DNA from: Lachnospiraceae bacterium
Lineage (GTDB): Bacteria; Bacillota; Clostridia; Lachnospirales; Lachnospiraceae
Length of the DNA: 64,000 nt
Assembly (NCBI GenBank): GCA_022790855.1
Contig: JAAVYA010000051.1
Span: 1-64,000, forward strand
Direction of reading: 5' to 3'
The position numbers and the translations under genes are program-made. Under the pieces are notes generated by a model. The model had not been told where the DNA came from, made no database searches, and was given only the letters and a program-made list of their open reading frames with translations. Below are positions 33,654-42,791 of the stretch, piece by piece; the first letter of the stretch is position 1; each line of letters starts with the position of its first letter.

Positions 33654-34031
33654 CTACGTCCTTGTAATTTCACATACGGTAAAGCCAAGCTTATCAATCA
33701 GATATGTATTGATGGCCCGGATAGCTTCTTCCACTGCCGACACGGTTCCCGTAAAAATCAGCGTACCGCTGAACCGGTCGATAAAACCTAAGTCGATATC
33801 CGCATTCTTCACTGCCAGATCTCCAGCAATCACAGATATCTCTGCCGGGCTCATACTTAAAATCCCAATAGCCGCCCGACTGTAGTCCACGCTGGGGTCT
33901 AATCCCAGCTTCTTATACACAATGGGCTGAGGGCTTGCAATAATATGGGCCAAAGTGACCTGTTTTCCCGGTACCAGCTCCTGTACAATCCGCATCTTCC
34001 CTTCCTGAGAAGGTGGTAATTGAAATTCCAC
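33654..34031 (-). CDS. eutS: EutS-like microcompartment shell protein
   Basis: About 125 aa. The single BMC fold begins MRIVQELVPGKQVTLAHIIASP, the typical EutS/PduU circularly permuted N-terminus, and continues with AAIGILSMSPAEISVIAGDLA. EutS hexamers form part of a shell facet. The start is taken as GTG at 34031 with AAGGAG 9 nt ahead; a longer frame would add a membrane helix that the family lacks. Paired only with eutP. Confidence 0.85.
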   Translation of the reverse strand: MEFQLPPSQEGKMRIVQELVPGKQVTLAHIIASPQPIVYKKLGLDPSVDYSRAAIGILSMSPAEISVIAGDLAVKNADIDLGFIDRFSGTLIFTGTVSAVEEAIRAINTYLIDKLGFTVCEITRT

Positions 34032-34156
34032 AAAAATCAACTCCTTTTTTCTATGATACAACAGAAATCCACATAATACAATCAAAATTTTTATTCCCGC
34101 GAGCAATGAGGAAAATAGCCATGCTTGCATGGATATTTGACAAATGCCGCGTAGGC

Positions 34157-34186
34157 AAAAACCCCGTTGCTTGCAGCGAGGTTTTT
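34157..34186 (-). terminator. terminator after ansA
   Basis: AAAACCTCGCTGC pairs with GCAACGGGGTTTT (one mismatch, one G-U pair). It ends in TTTTT on the minus strand, a few bases after the asparaginase stop. Confidence 0.8.
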
Positions 34187-34194
34187 GATTGTTT

Positions 34195-35199
34195 TTACTT
34201 TAAACCATCAAAAATAATATCGTAATTCACCCGTTTGTAAAATGCTTCTTCTATTGTCATTCCTTCCAGATTTCCTTCGCCCAGCAGCCACATCGCCTTG
34301 GCAATCACGGCTTCTAAAGTCATATCATAGGACTCCAGGATTTTACATTCTCCTTTGATTCTATTTCCCACCTCATAAACGGTCATATCGCTGCCCTCGT
34401 GAGCCACCTGGGTTGCCATAATGACCACGGTCTGTGGAAATTCCCGGCGCAATAGGTAAAACTCATCTGCGATGGAAGCGGGAATTCCTCCCACGCCAAA
34501 GCTCTCCACAATGATACAGTCATGCTCTTCAAATAAAAAACGAAGTACCTTGGAGGAAATTCCCGGAACCAGTTTCAGCAGAAACACCCGTTCGCTCATG
34601 TTCCGGTAGAACCGAACCCGCCGCCGACAGGGAAGCATGGGAATATACCTTAAAATCCGCATATCCTGAATAGCAGCCAGGTAAGGATAATCAATACTTT
34701 CAAAAGCATTGTAGCTCTTGGAACGGATTTTTTTCGCTCTGGTTCCCGCAATCACTTTGCCGCCAAATACAATCTGCACTCCCTGAGATTCCTCATCCGC
34801 CGCATAAAGAAAACTATCCACAAGGTTGGTCTTGGCGTCGGTAATTTCCAGGTCAATAGACTTCTGCGCCCCTGTGATTACCACTGGCTTTACGGAATCC
34901 TGAATCATGTAAGACAATGCCGCAGCCGTATAAGCCATGGTGTCAGTGCCATGGGCCACCACAAACCCGTCATAATGATCATAATTCGTCCTAACGGCAT
35001 CCACTATGCTCTGCCAATGCTCCGGTCTCATATTGGTACTGTCTATATTGCAGACTTGAATCGCCACCGGCTCGCAAAATTCTCTCACCTGAGGCACATA
35101 TCCTAAAATATCCTCTGCGTCAATCTGAGGGCTTAACCCATGGGTGGAGTGCTTCGATGCAATGGTCCCTCCGGTGGCAATCAATAAAATACGTTTCAT
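34195..35199 (-). CDS. ansA: type I L-asparaginase
   Basis: About 334 aa. GGTIAS (nucleophile Thr), HGTDTMAYTA (second Thr and Asp) and VITGAQKSID are the asparaginase active-site motifs; no signal peptide, so cytoplasmic (AnsA type). It hydrolyses asparagine to aspartate and ammonia. The ATG at 35199 directly follows the ltaE-like gene's stop, with GAGGAAAGG ahead. Both genes deal with amino acids and form a two-gene operon. Confidence 0.93.
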   Translation of the reverse strand: MKRILLIATGGTIASKHSTHGLSPQIDAEDILGYVPQVREFCEPVAIQVCNIDSTNMRPEHWQSIVDAVRTNYDHYDGFVVAHGTDTMAYTAAALSYMIQDSVKPVVITGAQKSIDLEITDAKTNLVDSFLYAADEESQGVQIVFGGKVIAGTRAKKIRSKSYNAFESIDYPYLAAIQDMRILRYIPMLPCRRRVRFYRNMSERVFLLKLVPGISSKVLRFLFEEHDCIIVESFGVGGIPASIADEFYLLRREFPQTVVIMATQVAHEGSDMTVYEVGNRIKGECKILESYDMTLEAVIAKAMWLLGEGNLEGMTIEEAFYKRVNYDIIFDGLK

Positions 35200-35200
35200 C

Positions 35201-36256
35201 TCAGTTCCTTTCCTCCTCTGCCAAAAGCCGTTCCAATTCCTCAATCAGCGCCTGCACATGCTCTTCTTTTGTGGCCCAGCTTGTGCAAAAACGAACGGCG
35301 CTGTGAGTTTCATCCATTCTCTGCCAATACTCATATTCAAATTTTTCCCGGAGTTTTTTGCAGATGGAATCCGGCAGCACCACAAATTGCTGGTTGGTGG
35401 GCGAATCAATAAAACGATGAAGCCCCATCCGCTCAAAGGCTTCCTTGATCTGCTCCGCCAAGCCTGCCGCATGTTTGGAAATTTTAAAATACAGATCATC
35501 CTCAAACAACGCCGCAAACTGCACTCCCAATAAACGCCCCTTGGCTAACCTTCCGCCCCGCTGTTTCATATTATAACGGAAGTCCTTTTTCAATTCCTCA
35601 GCAACAATCACTACCGCTTCTCCAAAGAGCGCACCCACCTTGGTTCCTCCAATGTAAAATACATCGCAAAGCTGTGCAAGATCCGGCAAGGTTAGATCAT
35701 TCTCCCTGCTGGCAAGGCCATATCCAAGTCTTGCGCCGTCCAAATAGAGCCACACTTCCCGTTCCCGGCATACTTTACTGATCTTGGTCAGTTCTTCTTT
35801 GCTGTAGAGGGTTCCCAGTTCCGTAGGGTGGGAGATATATACCATTTTCGGCTGAACGATATGCTCTACGCTTTCATCATTGGCCTGCCAGTCCACATAA
35901 TCCGCAATCTGTGCTGCCGTCAGCTTGCCGTCCGTTCCAGGAAGGGCGATCACCTTATGCCCGGTGGCTTCAATAGCTCCTGATTCATGATTGTTAATAT
36001 GTCCGCTGGCTGCTGTAATCACTCCCTGAAAGGGCCTTAGGGCCGCAGCAATCACCGTAGTATTGGTCTGGGTTCCTCCTACCAGAAACTGTATGTCCAC
36101 GTCATTTCTGCCGCAGGCTTTTTGTATCAGGCCCGCCGCCTGCATACAATATACGTCTTCCCCATATCCCGGAGTCTGCTCCATATTCGTCTCTGTCAGT
36201 TTCCGTAATACTTCTGGATGCGCCCCCTCAGAATAATCACTGTTAAACCATATCAT
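35201..36256 (-). CDS. ltaE: threonine aldolase-like PLP enzyme
   Basis: 351 aa, fold-type I PLP enzyme of the low-specificity threonine aldolase / beta-eliminating lyase family. Visible are NSDYSEGAHPEV, LDGARLGYG and the PLP lysine in DVFYIGGTKVGAL. It splits L-threonine (allo-threonine) to glycine and acetaldehyde. AGGAGG precedes the ATG. Confidence 0.9.
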   Translation of the reverse strand: MIWFNSDYSEGAHPEVLRKLTETNMEQTPGYGEDVYCMQAAGLIQKACGRNDVDIQFLVGGTQTNTTVIAAALRPFQGVITAASGHINNHESGAIEATGHKVIALPGTDGKLTAAQIADYVDWQANDESVEHIVQPKMVYISHPTELGTLYSKEELTKISKVCREREVWLYLDGARLGYGLASRENDLTLPDLAQLCDVFYIGGTKVGALFGEAVVIVAEELKKDFRYNMKQRGGRLAKGRLLGVQFAALFEDDLYFKISKHAAGLAEQIKEAFERMGLHRFIDSPTNQQFVVLPDSICKKLREKFEYEYWQRMDETHSAVRFCTSWATKEEHVQALIEELERLLAEEERN

Positions 36257-36331
36257 TATGTTTCCTCCTATTATCTACTATTTTTGACCAATTTCTAATT
36301 GAATCCTGCATTTTTTTGGCTGTTTTTTAAC

Positions 36332-36360
36332 TTGTATTCTCTCCCCCAAAGGATTATAGT
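36332..36360 (+). promoter_or_regulatory. promoter of the antiporter gene
   Basis: TTGTAT (36332-36337), 17 bp, TATAGT (36355-36360), about 65 bp ahead of the start codon. Confidence 0.55.
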
Positions 36361-36425
36361 ATATAAGGCAAAAAACACTTCCTGCTTAGGACTTTTTACT
36401 TACATATTTTTTGGAGGGAGAATTT

Positions 36426-37595
36426 ATGAATTACGATTACTTAATTTATCTTGCTATTATTTTGCTGGGTACAAAACTTTTGGGTATGCTTACCCGCAAA
36501 GCCCACATGCCCCAGGTGGTAGGCGCGCTGCTGGCCGGACTGCTCCTTGGTCCCGCCTGTCTCGGCGTCATCCACGACACATCCTTTTTGAGCCAGGTTT
36601 CTGAAATCGGCGTTATCGTCCTGATGTTCATGGCCGGTTTGGAAACTGACATCCAAGAATTAAAGCGTTCCGGAAAAGCTTCCTTTATCATCGCCTTATT
36701 GGGCGTTGCCGTACCCCTTTTAGGCGGGTATGCCGCCGCCATACTATGCGGCGTAGGTTCCTCAGAGCTTTCTGCCAGCGTTTTCCTCCAGCGGATTTTC
36801 ATCGGCGTCATCCTTACCGCCACCTCTGTAAGCATTTCCGTAGAAACGCTGAAGGAAATGGGAAAGGTATCCTCCAAAGCAGGCACTGCTATCCTGGGAG
36901 CCGCCTTGATCGACGACATTCTCGGTATCATCGCATTGACAATGATCACCAGTATGGCAGATTCCAGCACCAATATTCTGCTGGTACTTTTAAAAATCGT
37001 AGGATTTTTCCTGTTTGCCGTTGTAGCCGGAATCGTTTTTGAAAAAATATTCGGCGCCTGGATTCGCCGCTATCCCCTCCCCAACCGCCGTTTCGTCATT
37101 ATCAGTTTCGTATTCTGTCTGACTATGGCTTACTGCGCCGAGGAATTCTTTGGGGTAGCCGATATTACAGGAGCTTATGTAGCCGGACTGGTTACCAGTT
37201 TAAGCCCCAAGCGGGACGTCATCTATCACGAATTCGACACGGTCTCCTATATGCTGGTGGCTCCTGTATTCTTTGCCAGCATCGGTTTAAAAGTAGTTTT
37301 GGATTCCATGTCCTCTTCCATACTGGTCTTCACAGCCGTACTCTTAGTTGTAGCCGTTGTCACAAAGGTCATAGGCTGCGGGCTGGGCGCAAAGCTCTGC
37401 CGCTACAGCAACCGGGAATCCATTCAAATCGGCGTGGGTATGATTTCCCGGGGAGAGGTAGCCTTGATTGTCGCCAACAAAGGAGCTTCTCTGGGATTGA
37501 TTAGCGACGGACTCTACGCACCTATTGTGGTAATCGTAGTATTCACTACCATTGTAACGCCGATTCTACTGAAAATGGCATTCAAAAAGAATTAG
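36426..37595 (+). CDS. Kef/NhaP-type cation:proton antiporter
   Basis: About 389 aa with 12-13 membrane helices. CPA2 signatures: LLLGPACLG, MFMAGLETD, DDILGIIAL (the ion-binding Asp pair) and GMISRGEVALIVA. Exchanges Na+ or K+ for H+ across the membrane. The ATG at 36426 follows GGAGGGAG; a start five codons upstream lacks a site. No regulatory TrkA domain on the protein. Confidence 0.92.
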   Translation: MNYDYLIYLAIILLGTKLLGMLTRKAHMPQVVGALLAGLLLGPACLGVIHDTSFLSQVSEIGVIVLMFMAGLETDIQELKRSGKASFIIALLGVAVPLLGGYAAAILCGVGSSELSASVFLQRIFIGVILTATSVSISVETLKEMGKVSSKAGTAILGAALIDDILGIIALTMITSMADSSTNILLVLLKIVGFFLFAVVAGIVFEKIFGAWIRRYPLPNRRFVIISFVFCLTMAYCAEEFFGVADITGAYVAGLVTSLSPKRDVIYHEFDTVSYMLVAPVFFASIGLKVVLDSMSSSILVFTAVLLVVAVVTKVIGCGLGAKLCRYSNRESIQIGVGMISRGEVALIVANKGASLGLISDGLYAPIVVIVVFTTIVTPILLKMAFKKN

Positions 37596-37628
37596 TTTTT
37601 TCCATACCAACACACATAGCAAATCCAT

Positions 37629-37667
37629 AAAATTTCAGGCACGTCTTATCGACGCGCCTGAAATTTT
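37629..37667. terminator. bidirectional terminator
   Basis: AAAATTTCAGGC (37629-37640) pairs perfectly with GCCTGAAATTTT (37656-37667) between two convergent genes; the second arm overlaps the stop codon of the CBS protein gene. Confidence 0.85.
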
Positions 37668-38307
37668 ATCTGCGCTCCGGTGCAAAATGAATATCCCGGA
37701 CGTCAAACTTCTGCTTATCCAAAGCTTTTAAAACTTTATCAAAATCTTTCGCGTCAATCCTGAGAAAAATCTCCACCAGATTCATAACATCCGTATGGGC
37801 AACCATCATATTTCGGATGTCCCCGCCTGCTTTCGCTATGGTTTCACAGATTTTCGCCAGCATTCCCCTGCTGTCATAGCTGTAAATAACCAGAGAATTG
37901 TAAGCCTGGCCAAATACCTTCTGATACTGCTTGAACACGGCCTGTTGAGTGACAATGCCCAGAAGCTGGTTCTGCTCGTCGGTAATCGGAATAAATCTCA
38001 CCTTGGAAGTTATAAATAAGGCTGCTGCCTCTTCAATCCGCATCTCAGGAGAGATTGTCTCAATTTTTGTCCGGATAAACTCCCGGACTTCCTTTTTCAG
38101 AAATGCTTCCTTCCCGCAATCTCCCTCTTCAAAAAAACGCTCAAATACATACTGCTTGGACAGCACCCCGGCAAACTCCCGCCCTTCCACGACCGGAAGG
38201 GACAAAAGCTGATGGCAGTTGATACAATCAATAGCCTCCTGTACGGTATCCGACATACGGATACAGCTAAGCTGCTCATAAGGCAGCATGATGGCTTTTA
38301 CTCTCAT
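37666..38307 (-). CDS. CBS-domain pair plus ACT domain protein
   Basis: About 213 aa. Two CBS domains (about residues 1-125: SDTVQEAIDCI, LLSLPVVEGREFAGVLS and EEAAALFITSKVRFIPITDE) are followed by an ACT-like domain (VIYSYDSRGMLAKICETIAKAGGDI). A small ligand sensor of the AcuB kind that probably binds adenylates and an amino acid. GGAGG precedes the ATG at 38307; the upstream frame is not family-like. Confidence 0.85.
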   Translation of the reverse strand: MRVKAIMLPYEQLSCIRMSDTVQEAIDCINCHQLLSLPVVEGREFAGVLSKQYVFERFFEEGDCGKEAFLKKEVREFIRTKIETISPEMRIEEAAALFITSKVRFIPITDEQNQLLGIVTQQAVFKQYQKVFGQAYNSLVIYSYDSRGMLAKICETIAKAGGDIRNMMVAHTDVMNLVEIFLRIDAKDFDKVLKALDKQKFDVRDIHFAPERR

Positions 38308-38392
38308 GAAAAAACCTCCCTTTTCCTTCTTTCTATCAGCATTATAACCTGGTTTCTGCAAACCTTCAATGGTTTCCGACAATTTTCCTAAG

Positions 38393-39772
38393 CTATGCCA
38401 CAGCTTTATCTTTCCATTTTCCCCTGAGATAGAAAATCACGGTCGCCAAAGCCCCCATCAACCAGGAACAAAGCAAGGAAATAAAAATACACTCCTGCCT
38501 GCCCGCCGGAAATTCTGCGGACCTAGTAAAATAAGCAACTCCATATGCAATGGGAACACGTACGATTACCGTAGTAAAAATGGAAATCCACATGGGAGTC
38601 ATGGTATCCCCGGCTCCCCGCATAACTCCGGAAAGGCTTTGGGTCACAGCCATTGCCACGTATCCCACTGCAATAATGCTCATCATCCGCATACTTAAAG
38701 CCACCAGCTCTGACGTATTTGTAAAAATCCCCATCAACTGACGCCCGAACAGCAAAATCAGTCCGGTAATCGTGGTGGTAGTCAGCGCAGCGATCAAAGT
38801 CCCCTGCTTGGCTCCTTTTACCACCCGGTCATAGGAGCCGGCTCCCACGTTCTGACCTGCATAGGTAGTCATAGCGGAACCGAAGGAAAAATTCGGCAGC
38901 ATGGCAAACCCGTCCACACGCATAACGATTACGTTTGCAGCGATAAACATTTCTCCAAAACTATTGGTCAGGGACTGGACAATGATCGCCGCCATGGAAA
39001 AAATCGCCTGGGTCAACCCGGAAGGCAATCCCAGCCGCACAATATTTCCTGCAAACTTCTTATTGAGCTTGATATATTGGGGTTTCAAATCGAACAAGTC
39101 CGTCATTTTAGCCAGCCGAAAAAAGCAAAGCACTGCCGAAACTGCCTGAGCTAAAATCGTCGCCAGAGCAACCCCGCTGACTCCCATATTGAATTTGGCT
39201 ACGAACAAAAGATCCAGCAGAATATTCAAAACCGTAGCTACCAAAAGGTACATAAGCGCCGCAAAGGCGTCCCCCAATCCCCGGAGCACACCGCTTAATA
39301 TATTGTAATATGCGCTGCCGATACAGCCCACAAACATGATCAGAAGATAAGAAGCGCACCAGTTAATAATACTTTCCGGCGTATGTAACAAATGCAGCAA
39401 AGGCTTGACGATAATGACGGCCATCACCATAATAATCGCCACGGCTGCCGCCGTCAGAAGAATACAGTTCCCTACGGTATAGGAAAGCTCCTCCCGCTCC
39501 TTCGCGCCAAAATACTGGGCCACCATAATGCTGGCTCCCATACTGATTCCGATAAACAGTACCAGCAAAAGATTCAAGATCGGCGCCGCGCTGCCCACGG
39601 CTGCCAATGCGTTGTCTCCCACATATTTTCCCACTACAATACTGTCCACCGTACTGTAGAGCTGCTGGGCAATATTGCCAATCAGCATGGGAACCGTAAA
39701 AATGACAATCTGCTTCCAGGGCACTCCGACCGTCATATCCGTGGCCTGGAACAACTTTTTCACAGAGTTCAT
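38393..39772 (-). CDS. MATE family efflux transporter
   Basis: 459 aa, 12 membrane helices in two repeats (PMLIGNIAQQLYSTVDSIVVG at the start, GLPSGLTQAIFSMAAIIVQ at mid-protein). Drug/sodium antiporter superfamily, substrate unknown. The start codon overlaps the stop of the xylulokinase-like gene (ATGA), so it is translated from the same mRNA, an unusual pairing. Confidence 0.92.
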   Translation of the reverse strand: MNSVKKLFQATDMTVGVPWKQIVIFTVPMLIGNIAQQLYSTVDSIVVGKYVGDNALAAVGSAAPILNLLLVLFIGISMGASIMVAQYFGAKEREELSYTVGNCILLTAAAVAIIMVMAVIIVKPLLHLLHTPESIINWCASYLLIMFVGCIGSAYYNILSGVLRGLGDAFAALMYLLVATVLNILLDLLFVAKFNMGVSGVALATILAQAVSAVLCFFRLAKMTDLFDLKPQYIKLNKKFAGNIVRLGLPSGLTQAIFSMAAIIVQSLTNSFGEMFIAANVIVMRVDGFAMLPNFSFGSAMTTYAGQNVGAGSYDRVVKGAKQGTLIAALTTTTITGLILLFGRQLMGIFTNTSELVALSMRMMSIIAVGYVAMAVTQSLSGVMRGAGDTMTPMWISIFTTVIVRVPIAYGVAYFTRSAEFPAGRQECIFISLLCSWLMGALATVIFYLRGKWKDKAVA

Positions 39773-41262
39773 GAAATCTCCCCCTTTTTCTCGTCTCGTT
39801 CCTTGTTTCTATCGTAAAGCTCCCGGAATTTCTCATGGTATTTCTGATAGATCCCTTCCGGCTCCGGAAGATAGATCTTATCCTCATACTTCACAAACCG
39901 CCCGCAGGCTTTTTGAATATCCGAAAATAATCCGCATCCTACGCCGGCCAAAATACAAGCCCCCAGACAAGCCTGCTCTTTTACCATAGAGACCCGCACT
40001 TTTTTCTGAAAAATATCCGCCTGCATCTGAATCCATACCGGGCTTACGGATGCTCCGCCGGACGCAATAATCTCATCCCCCGCCATTCCCATTTCTTCCA
40101 GTATATCCAGGGAATCTTTCAGTCCAAAGGTAATGCCCTCCATCACAGCCCGTATGAAATGTTCCCTTCCATGGCACAGCTGCAGGCCATAGAACATTCC
40201 TTTTGCCATAGGATCCATATGAGGCGTTCGCTCTCCTGCCAGATAAGGCAAAAACAACACGCCTTCGCTCCCCGGCGGAACCGTCCCAGCCTGCTGGCTT
40301 AATACCTGAAAGCTCTCTTCCCTAAGCAGGTTGTTTTTCAGCCATTTCAACGCCATACCGGCGCACAGCATGGCTCCAAACATCGTGTACGCCTTGCCGT
40401 AACAATGGCAAAACGTATTGGTGCGCAGACGTCTGTCGTACCGGTCCGTGTCACTGTATACCGATATCTGTCCTCCGGTGCCAATATTGCAAATCACCTG
40501 TCCCTCTTTATACACGCCGTTTCCAATACTTTGACAGGGCTGATCCCCTGCTCCGTAAATCACAGGAATCCCAGCCTTTAACCCCGTCTCTTTCTGAGCA
40601 TATTTCGTTACATAGCCCCCAATCTCCATAGACTCCCGGCACTCCGGAAAAAGCTTTGCCTCTATGCCAAAGGATTCTGTCACGGAATATGCCCATTCCC
40701 GCCGTTTTAAGTCAAACATAAGAGAGGCAGAGGCGTCGCTTACCTCCGCGCCAATCTCTCCGGTCAGCCGGTAACGGATATAATCCTTTGGCTGCATCAG
40801 CTTATGGATATTCCGATAAATCTCTGGCTCCTGCCGTTTTACCCACAGCAAAGAGGGGAAGGCAAATCCGGGAAACACGCGGTTCTGCAGGATTCCCTCC
40901 CAGTTCTCTTGTTTTACCCGCTCCATAATCTCGCCGCACTCCGTCCCGGAACGCTGATCCAGCCACAAAATAGCTGGGCGAAGCACCTCCCCTTTTTTAT
41001 TAGTAAGAACAAGTCCGTGCATCTGCCCGGACAGTCCGATTGCCTTGATTTCCTCAAAAGAACCAGGATATTTTTCTTTCAGCGCCTGTGAGATGGCGCA
41101 TAGGCTCTCCCACCACTCCCTGGGGGATTGCTGGGCATATCCCAGCGCCGGAATCTCTACGTCGTAAGATCTGGATTCTATTCCTATCACGCCTTTTTCT
41201 GTATCCAGCAGCATTGCTTTTATGCTGGAAGTTCCTAAATCAATTCCCAATATAGACGCCAT
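39769..41262 (-). CDS. xylB: FGGY-family carbohydrate kinase (xylulokinase-like)
   Basis: About 497 aa. The FGGY N-terminal ATPase motif is GIDLGTSSIKAM, with the sugar-binding GLSGQMHG, WLDQRS and GAGDQPCQ, and the phosphate-2 motif GGASVSPVW. GLSGQMHG points to xylulokinase rather than glycerol or gluconate kinase, but related sugars are possible. GGAGG lies 8 nt before the ATG at 41262. No xylose isomerase is near; it borders the C-glycoside island. Confidence 0.85.
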   Translation of the reverse strand: MASILGIDLGTSSIKAMLLDTEKGVIGIESRSYDVEIPALGYAQQSPREWWESLCAISQALKEKYPGSFEEIKAIGLSGQMHGLVLTNKKGEVLRPAILWLDQRSGTECGEIMERVKQENWEGILQNRVFPGFAFPSLLWVKRQEPEIYRNIHKLMQPKDYIRYRLTGEIGAEVSDASASLMFDLKRREWAYSVTESFGIEAKLFPECRESMEIGGYVTKYAQKETGLKAGIPVIYGAGDQPCQSIGNGVYKEGQVICNIGTGGQISVYSDTDRYDRRLRTNTFCHCYGKAYTMFGAMLCAGMALKWLKNNLLREESFQVLSQQAGTVPPGSEGVLFLPYLAGERTPHMDPMAKGMFYGLQLCHGREHFIRAVMEGITFGLKDSLDILEEMGMAGDEIIASGGASVSPVWIQMQADIFQKKVRVSMVKEQACLGACILAGVGCGLFSDIQKACGRFVKYEDKIYLPEPEGIYQKYHEKFRELYDRNKERDEKKGEIS

Positions 41263-41364
41263 AATCGGAGCCTCCTTTTGCTGTTTATTTGGCAAGTACA
41301 ATGATTGCATGTTTGGATATTCTAGCATATAGAAGCGGAATCTTCAATGGGTTTGGAGGAAGAC

Positions 41365-41393
41365 TTTACACTTCCTTATAAATCCGTTATAAT
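41365..41393 (+). promoter_or_regulatory. promoter preserved upstream of a broken small gene
   Basis: TTTACA (41365-41370), 17 bp, TATAAT (41388-41393). Same boxes, spacing and preceding bases as at 11029-11057. Confidence 0.65.
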
Positions 41394-41410
41394 GGTGAGA
41401 AGAAAAATAA

Positions 41411-41569
41411 AAGAATATTGAGGAGTTTGTACAATTACAAGGTTACATGCTGTTAGCAGACAAAGATTCAGAAGTATATAAAGCTATGAAAGTAAGATAT
41501 GCTGCTCTTAAAGTGATACTCACATCTACAGGCGTAAATCTTACGGAAATTGACAGAATCAAAGAATAA
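41411..41569 (+). pseudogene. truncated copy of the 60-aa helical protein
   Basis: Reads KNIEEFVQLQGYM, then ADKDSEVYKAMK and LKVIL, ending LTEIDRIKE and TAA: the same protein as at 11120-11302 minus its first residues. The start codon, ribosome-binding site and about 40 bp of leader are missing, and an in-frame TAA (41408-41410) sits directly upstream. The promoter is kept 18 bp away. A deletion removed the translation start; a downstream ATG at 41446 would leave only about 40 residues. Confidence 0.7.
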
Positions 41570-41603
41570 CCATTCCATAGCGCCTGTTACCAATAAACTT
41601 TGC

Positions 41604-41642
41604 ATAGGGCTGCCCCACGAATGATCCGTGGGGCAGCCCTAT
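41604..41642. terminator. strong hairpin at the end of the C-glycoside operon
   Basis: ATAGGGCTGCCCCACG (41604-41619) pairs perfectly over 16 bp with CGTGGGGCAGCCCTAT (41627-41642). It lies 20 bp after the stop of the last minus-strand gene of the island. There is no proper T-run on the minus strand, so it could protect the mRNA 3' end rather than terminate by itself. Confidence 0.6.
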
Positions 41643-41661
41643 TCTATAACTGATTCAACAA

Positions 41662-42774
41662 TTACAGATAAATTTCTTTTCCGGTCTCCGAGGATTTGTA
41701 AATAGCATCCAAAATCTGGGTTACTACAAAAGCCTGTTCCGGTTTTACCAAAGGTTCAGTGTCGTTTAAGATCGCATCCATCCACTGGGATTGTTCTCTG
41801 ACGCCTTCTGCGGATGCGCCGCCTTCGAAGAAGTCTACTACGCCTGCAGGAGAGATGGTCTTTTCCATCAACTGGTTATGTTCTACGGTGTTGTAGATCA
41901 GCTCATCTTTGGGATAGCTGCCTCCGTGATGGATTTCTGCGCCTGCCTTGGTACCGCAAAGGGTGGTGGAGGCTTCCATGGATTTTAATACGTTCAGCGC
42001 CCAGGATGCTTCCAGGTAAATGGTCGCGCCGTTTTTCATTTTTACAAGGCCGAACGCGGAGTCTTCTACCTCAAAGGTCTTAGGATCCCATGGGCCGAAT
42101 ACATTTCCGGCAGGACCGTCTTCCTGGCGTCCCAGCTTGTAGAATACCTGTCCAGTTACAGATACGGGCTCATAGTTATCCATCATCCATAAGGTGATAT
42201 CCAACGCATGGGTTCCGATATCAATCAAGGGGCCGCCGCCCTGAAGAGCCTTGTTGGGGAATACGCCCCAGGTAGGAACCGCTCTTCTTCTCAAAGCATG
42301 GGCTTTTGCAAAATAGATTTCTCCCAGCTCGCCCTTTTCACAAGATGCATGGAGGGTAGTGGTATCGTCACGGAAACGGTTCTGATAACCGATGGTGAAT
42401 TTCTTACCAGATTTCTTCCATGCCTCAATCATCTTCTGAGCGTCTTCCGTATTGTGAGCCATGGGCTTTTCGCACATGACATGCTTGCCGGCTTCAAACG
42501 CTGCAATGGTAATAGGGCAATGGGCCACATTGGGGGTGCAGACATGTACCACGTCAAATTCCACGCTGCTGTCTTTTAACATCTCCTGATAATCGGTGTA
42601 AACCTTTGCGCCTTCTGCGCCGTAATCGGCAGCGGCTTTCTGTGCCCGCTCTTCAATAATATCGCAGAATGCCACAATTTCCGCCTTATCGGCATTGGCC
42701 TTTAAAGAAGGCATATGCTTCTGATTGGCAATTCCTCCGCAGCCTACGATCGCTACTCTTACTTTCCTGCTCAT
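41662..42774 (-). CDS. Gfo/Idh/MocA oxidoreductase 1 (DgpA-like)
   Basis: About 370 aa. N-terminal Rossmann fold (VAIVGCGGIANQKHMPSL), the CEKPMAHN motif with catalytic-site Lys, and the C-terminal GGGPLIDIGTHALDITLWMM with the Asp/His pair. In C-glycoside degradation a protein of this family (DgpA) oxidises the 3-hydroxyl of the C-linked sugar using NAD(P)+. Its WGVFPNKA and PAGNVFGPWDPKTF segments also occur in oxidoreductase 3 of this locus. It is the last gene of the operon, separated from the alpha subunit gene by about 195 bp. Substrate inferred from neighbours. Confidence 0.85.
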   Translation of the reverse strand: MSRKVRVAIVGCGGIANQKHMPSLKANADKAEIVAFCDIIEERAQKAAADYGAEGAKVYTDYQEMLKDSSVEFDVVHVCTPNVAHCPITIAAFEAGKHVMCEKPMAHNTEDAQKMIEAWKKSGKKFTIGYQNRFRDDTTTLHASCEKGELGEIYFAKAHALRRRAVPTWGVFPNKALQGGGPLIDIGTHALDITLWMMDNYEPVSVTGQVFYKLGRQEDGPAGNVFGPWDPKTFEVEDSAFGLVKMKNGATIYLEASWALNVLKSMEASTTLCGTKAGAEIHHGGSYPKDELIYNTVEHNQLMEKTISPAGVVDFFEGGASAEGVREQSQWMDAILNDTEPLVKPEQAFVVTQILDAIYKSSETGKEIYL

Positions 42775-42791
42775 AATTCGTTCCTGCCTTT

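Noticed and set aside
41604-41642. A classical intrinsic terminator
   Set aside because: The 16-bp stem is real, but neither strand has a proper T-run, so I list it only as a likely 3'-end hairpin with reduced confidence.
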